Both the position numbers and the translations under genes were made by a program. Shown here one piece after another: positions 57,027 to 64,000 of a stretch of DNA of 64,000 bases (position 1 is its first letter; each line of letters opens with the position of its first letter). The notes beneath the pieces are model-generated. The model did not search any database, had not been told where the DNA came from, and saw only the letters and a program-made list of their open reading frames with translations. This DNA is from Lutjanus erythropterus (lineage: Eukaryota > Chordata > Actinopteri > Lutjaniformes > Lutjanidae): the NCBI GenBank assembly GCA_020091685.1, contig CM034609.1:19574204-19638203 (forward strand). The letters run 5' to 3'.

Positions 57027-59078
57027 ATGCTGTGCAGGAGGACGGCAGCGCTATGTAGGACGTTACAGGGGATTTCAGCTTCAAAAACTGTACTTTCTGC
57101 GAACTGTCAGAGCGGGCTGCTATTGCAAACGGCATCTTATAACCCCAGACCTTTAAAGCTGAACCTCCGAGAGCCGTATGTGCCAGACAAGGACAGCGAG
57201 AAGACGCCGGAGTGGCAGAAGACGGCCCGGTATGACAGGAAGGTGTACGGTCGGTACGGCTCAGCGTCGGGCATCGACCCTGCGACTCTGTGGCCCAGCC
57301 ATGAGGAGCTGGACAAGATCATCGCGGAGGAAAATGAGTGGCACCCTCCGTTAGAGGTGCTGCTGAAGAACATCGAGGCCAAGGAGAAGGAGGAAACAGA
57401 AAAACGGCTGGCTAAGTAAGTAATGCTACTGTGGCTAACGCTAACGCGTCTATTATCGGACAGGTAGGACAGACTGCATGTTGCTCTGTTTACTGTCATT
57501 TCAGTTCTGCGCTAGCAGGAATATTACATGCAAGACACATTACCTAACTCGTGTATTACTTTTATGTAATGATGAATATGGGGGAAGCATTAACTGGAGT
57601 AAGAGAACACAGGAGAACATACCCAGCAGCAAATACAGGTACAAAATTCATTTACAACATTGAACTCATTAAGAACACCTGTTGTCAGGTGCATAAACTC
57701 AAAGCAAATTTCCACTGAATAATCATAAAGTCCAAGGCACCCACAACTAAAGTGATGATTCAAATGAATGCTATTTTAAGAAGGTTAAAGAAACAATTCA
57801 AGTCGAACCTGGAGCAGCAGAGGCAGAGATATCCTAAATGTTCAAAATACTGAATCCTGCATTTCCATAATTACGTCTGGTTAGTGGATAGTATCGTGAG
57901 TATGATTGATTGTCTGTCAGTATGGGTGCATTAGTATATGTATGTGGGGCTGCATCTATCTATATTTTATCTGTTAGGGTTGCACGATATGGTAGGAAAA
58001 AACACAATATTGACAGACAATTTAATTTTTTACTGGAAAAACATAATACAACTTTGTAAGTATTGGTATTTGTTGTTGTGGTCTGTACCAAACAGACATG
58101 TTTTCTTACATCTGGAGAACACGGTTTGAAGGTCAGGGCATCTCTGAAGCACTACAGCACTTCATTATAATGCCGTTGTGTCAGACACTTTTTCTTTATC
58201 AGAAAATAACAGCTTCTGCGATTTGGATGTTGCACTTAGCCATACTCCAATTTTGATAATACTTAGTTTACTCGTGCAGCCTGATTATCGATCAATCTGA
58301 TTAATGGTTTAGTCTGGAAAATGTCAGAAAATGGTGTATTCAAATGCCTTGTGTGCAGTCCAAGGCCCAGTTGGGGTGGGTTGTGACTTCAGGTGCAAAT
58401 TAGGTGTCGACCTAATCCTGTTACATTTACACTGGTGTTGATGTCAGTGCTGATTAAAGTACACTGTTAAATAAATAAACAGTGTGTGTATAGAGGCATT
58501 TGTATATGTGTGCCATATTTTATTTTTGATAATGTTTTTATTGTAATTTTAATATAGACAAAGGCATATGGAGTGTGAGACTTGTCTCGAGCTACGAGAT
58601 CCATACACACACAAACAAAAAGATGAGACGGAAGAGCAAAGTTTTTTACAGTTGATCCTGTGAGGAATATGAACTGTACCACTTGTCAGGACAATCAGTA
58701 TTTGCCATAGTAAAAGAGATAATGTGAACCAAACAACCATTGTTGCACAACATTAACATCTCTTACAATCTTTTCCATTGCAGAGAGAAGCTCATTGCGG
58801 CAAACATGGCCAAAATGCCCAAGATGATAGCTGACTGGCGCAGAGAAAAGCATGAAGCCAAACGCAAGGTAAAGGAGGAGAAAGCCCGACGTGCAAAGTT
58901 GCTGGCAGAGGCCAGAGAGCGTTTTGGCTACGCAGTGGACCCCCGTTCACCAAAGTTCTTGGAAATGGTTGCTGAAATAGAAAAGGAAGAGAAGAAGAAG
59001 AAGAAACTAATGAAACGCAGACTGAAAGAGGAGCAGGTGACGGCTCCTGTCACACCTCCCAGTGCTGCCTCCTCATAG
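57015..59078 (+). CDS. gadd45gip1: gadd45gip1 (mitoribosomal protein mL64, CRIF1), two coding exons
   Basis: Coding exons are 57015-57415 and 58784-59078 (696 nt, 231 residues). The donor is GCTAA then GTAAGT, the acceptor is CCATTGCAG, and the junction is phase 2. The product is CR6-interacting factor 1, a large-subunit protein of the mitochondrial ribosome needed for synthesis and membrane insertion of mtDNA-encoded proteins; a nuclear cofactor role is also described for the mammalian protein. Residues 1-25 (MAASMLCRRTAALCRTLQG) are a basic, acid-free mitochondrial presequence. The family core follows (LREPYVPD; GRYGSASGIDPATLWPS; ANMAKMPKMIADWR; FGYAVDPRSPKF). The C-terminus is a long Lys/Glu-rich helix. 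The length is close to human (about 222). It is convergent with the TTC39 gene and divergent from the NFI gene. No frameshift is seen, and the gene looks functional. Confidence 0.96.
57416..58783 (+). other. gadd45gip1 intron 1
   Basis: A 1368 bp GT-AG intron. It contains a fragment of the cyclic-name MITE seen at 8266 (GGGTTGCACGATATGG near 57977) and a piece of the GCTGCAACTAA family (58280-58335). Otherwise unrecognised AT-rich DNA. Confidence 0.8.
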
Positions 59079-59127
59079 TCTTGGACTGAATCATTTCAGA
59101 CACAAATAACTGTTTGTTAATAACTGA

Positions 59128-59133
59128 AATAAA
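59128..59133 (+). terminator. Polyadenylation signal of gadd45gip1
   Basis: AATAAA 50 bases after the stop codon would give a very short 3' UTR. A second AATAAA at 59369-59374 is an alternative. Confidence 0.6.
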
Positions 59134-59134
59134 C

Positions 59135-60439
59135 GGTATTTAATGAGATGGGAGGACGTTATAGATGACACACATCAGTAGGACAGTTGTTTAAGAGCTT
59201 CTTAATAACATTTGAGTCCTTGTTTTGTGTTGCCTGGCTGCATCTGAAATGACCTGGATTAAAGAAAGTTCCATCTATGTTTTTTCTTCTTTTTATCCAG
59301 AGTTGTTTTCCATATTTGTTAAGCATGTTAATTTTTCATGATCTCTCTTTATATTTAACTGTTGCTGAAATAAATTCATTTCTGTACAAACTGCATTCTG
59401 TCTAAAATATTTATAAAGAAAAGAAATGCATCTGCAATTTCCCCAAAATTGTGACATTGTGTTAAACATAAATAAAAACATAATACAATGACTTGCAAAA
59501 ATGTTTTGATCTATTTCCAGTTGTAGTGCAAAGACAAGATATGAAATGTTCAGACTGATTAACTTGTTCTTTGTAAATATATACTCATTCTGAATTTGAT
59601 GTCTGCAGTATGTTCCAAAAAAGTTGGGACAGTGGCTTCTTTACCACTGTGTTACATAACCTTTTCTTTTAACAACACTGAGTCAGCGTTTGTGAACTGA
59701 GGACACAAATTGTTGAAGGCAGCAGCATTTCAGGATGTTGTTGATGGCTTTCACTTTGCATGGTTAAGTTTTAACCTGCATTTGTAGAGGCAGTGATAAA
59801 CTGTTTACTGACCAGTTTTCTAAAATGTTGCTGAGCCAACATAGTATCCTTTATACAGATATGTGGGTTTTTAGTGTAGGTCCACCTGAGGGGTCAAAGG
59901 TCACAGACATTTGGGGTTGTATTACAAGATGACAAACTACAGAAGGGTGAAAATTTGTGTCAAATTTAAGACAAAACACATACTTTATGTAGAGTTTATT
60001 TATGCAAAAATAGTTTCTATACATTCAAAAGTTTTTGGAAGGTGCACACAATGAAACAGATCTGCCCAAACACTGAATCTGATTCATTCAAACACACCAA
60101 GGTTGGTAAAATTGAGTTTAGAACAGCAGTAAACAGTTGTTTCACCTCGTAAGAATCCTGTAGTGGTGCAACCATACAGAAAGGAACCGATGCATGACTC
60201 CGTGCACAGAATACTGGCTGCTGACAGTGAGTCATACATTTCTTCAAGACAGTTTGCCATCGTCTGAATTAGTTTTTTAAATGCATGTAAAACATGTTGA
60301 ACATCTTAAAACACCTTAAAATGTCATCTTTCTAAAACAGCACGGTATGCTGAACTTACCTAATTATGTAATAATCATGTAAAACTGTTTCAATGCAGTA
60401 AAATCCAGCAATTACTATACATTTCATTGAGACATAAAA
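59135..60439. other. Region between the convergent genes, with transposon remnant
   Basis: 59480-59680 (ACTTGCAAAAATGTTTTGAT, TGTTCCAAAAAAGTTGGGAC) is a remnant of a fish DNA transposon. A perfect DR1 motif (GGGTCA A AGGTCA) lies at 59891-59903. No other gene is seen. Confidence 0.5.
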
Positions 60440-60445
60440 TTTATT
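60440..60445 (-). terminator. Candidate polyadenylation signal of the TTC39 gene
   Basis: AATAAA on the - strand about 360 bp beyond the stop codon. Another lies near 59997. Which one is used cannot be decided here. Confidence 0.4.
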
Positions 60446-60800
60446 ATATTCAATATTTATAGTGGTTATCAATCACTTGTTAATTAAAACTGTGTTCTTT
60501 CATTTTCAGTGTAAACAATAAAAACATTGTCCATAAAATAAAATGTCCCTCAGCTCAAAATGTCAAACTCCACTTGACATTTTAATGCTCTCAGAAACCC
60601 GCCGGGGAAAGATGTGCTCTTGTAAATATTCGCACAGCTTAATTCGTCTCTTATGTTGGTGCTGACTGTGAAACAAGAACACCTGAAAAGGTAAACCTGA
60701 ACACAGTGATACAATACTCAGTATTCACTTGCTGGAAATGGATATAGGTTCAAAACCGTCGAGCTAAAACAGCCATTTCCAGTCATGAGGAACTGTCTTC

Positions 60801-63217
<2,417 letters not shown>

Positions 63218-63415
63218 CTAAAGACACGGGAAATTAAAAAAAAAAGGAAAAAAAAGCCAAATTAGGGGAGAAGACATAGGGTCTGAAGTAGTGAGGCAGT
63301 GCCTAACACTTCTGATGTACTTGTTTTTAAACCTGCCTTTATTATTTTTTGATGAGACAGAGTTACAAGGTGCAAACACGAAAGAGATATTGTACAAAGT
63401 TACAAGTTAGTGTTA
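63218..63415 (-). other. Intron of the TTC39 gene
   Basis: Begins (going upstream) from the TTTAG acceptor at 63218-63222. Contains an A-rich run. No further exon is visible before the repeat. Confidence 0.6.
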
Positions 63416-64000
63416 TTAAGGAGCATTATGTAGCAACTGTGGCTCAAAAATAATGAGTACTGCAGTCCAAATAGTGAGTTGGAGCAAGACAATTAATTAA
63501 ATATGTTGACATCCTATTTAACATACAGTCTCAGGTTGAAGCCAGTTGTTTCCACCCATCCCCTCCTCCTCAGGAGCGCCACGAGTGCAACATTGTAGTT
63601 GGACAATAATAAGTAACGTTGAGTCCTACACTCAAAGTTGATCAGTTGTCAGTTGTCTGTCAGCATAAAGCTAAGCCTCTTATCCTGAAAACAAAAGCCC
63701 ACTGCTCTGAAAATACACACTCTTAAAACATTGCTCTATTTAACCGTTATAATATCTACTCCTAAAAGATCATTAATGATTTCTTAACAGACACAACCTC
63801 ACTCTGCGAATATTAAACATGAACTTGAACTCTAATTAACGTGAAACAGGCAAACAATGACAGAAGTCACAGGACGGAATAAAAAAATTCAAAAGAGGAA
63901 ACTGCAGCTGCAGTGTTTCTGACAGAGAAGTTAGAATTTCAACTTTGCATGTTTCCTCCATCTGCAGTAACACAGTCATGGTCATATTATTATTTAGTAC
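63416..64000 (+). repeat. Copy of the TTAAAGGAGCAATATG family, cut by the window edge
   Basis: It starts TTAAGGAGCATTATGTAGCA and follows the order of blocks seen in 3150-3720 and, in reverse, in 46340-46778 (AGTCCAAATAGTGAGTTG, TTGATCAGTTGTCAGTTG, CTTATCCTGAAAACAAAAGC). It sits in a TTC39 intron. Confidence 0.65.

Noticed and set aside
56944-57156. 70-codon upstream frame overlapping the gadd45gip1 start
   Set aside because: Different frame, no similarity; the TISU-like context favours ATG 57015.
57137-57499. 120-codon frame antisense to gadd45gip1
   Set aside because: It is the complement of a conserved coding exon, with no family match.

Overview
The window is vertebrate nuclear DNA, almost certainly from a ray-finned (teleost) fish. 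It has spliced genes with GT-AG introns, long AT-rich non-coding stretches, many (CA)n/(TG)n microsatellites, one strong CpG island, and repeat families that I recognise as typical of percomorph fish genomes. No bacterial, viral or organellar genes are visible.

Three genes can be supported. On the right, gadd45gip1 (mL64/CRIF1, mitochondrial ribosomal large subunit) is complete in two coding exons on the + strand (57015-57415 and 58784-59078). Tail-to-tail with it on the - strand are the last five coding exons of a TTC39-family TPR gene (63217 down to 60801, best guess ttc39a); its 5' part lies beyond the right edge. On the left, the roughly 57 kb that looks like a gene desert appears to be the 5' end of a Nuclear Factor I gene on the - strand, probably nfix. 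A 26-codon exon at 31435-31358 encodes the NFI alternative N-terminus (LRWQLCYDFSARSWWM, then a phase-0 donor). A second possible first exon lies in the CpG island near 10.8 kb. The DNA-binding exon is not in the window and must lie further left. Divergent nfix and gadd45gip1 matches the human 19p13.13 arrangement as I remember it, although no dand5 is seen between them here.

The rest is unique non-coding DNA, some of it GC-balanced and complex and so a candidate for conserved regulatory elements, broken up by transposable elements. These include a 2.9 kb piggyBac-like element (14134-17016) with a hAT-like MITE inserted in it, and several TTAA-flanked non-autonomous elements, including a 731 bp foldback at 114-844 and a nested pair at 27596-28340. 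There are also hAT elements with recognisable 8 bp target duplications (35377-36192, 52557-53452, 22395-22894), the last with a BED zinc-finger remnant. Three LINE ORF2 fragments are present (25590-26880, 32385-32760, 56535-56820). Finally, a degenerate tandem repeat at 53850-54330 carries a perfect consensus estrogen response element.

All repeat-family names are from memory of sequence motifs; none was checked by a database search.
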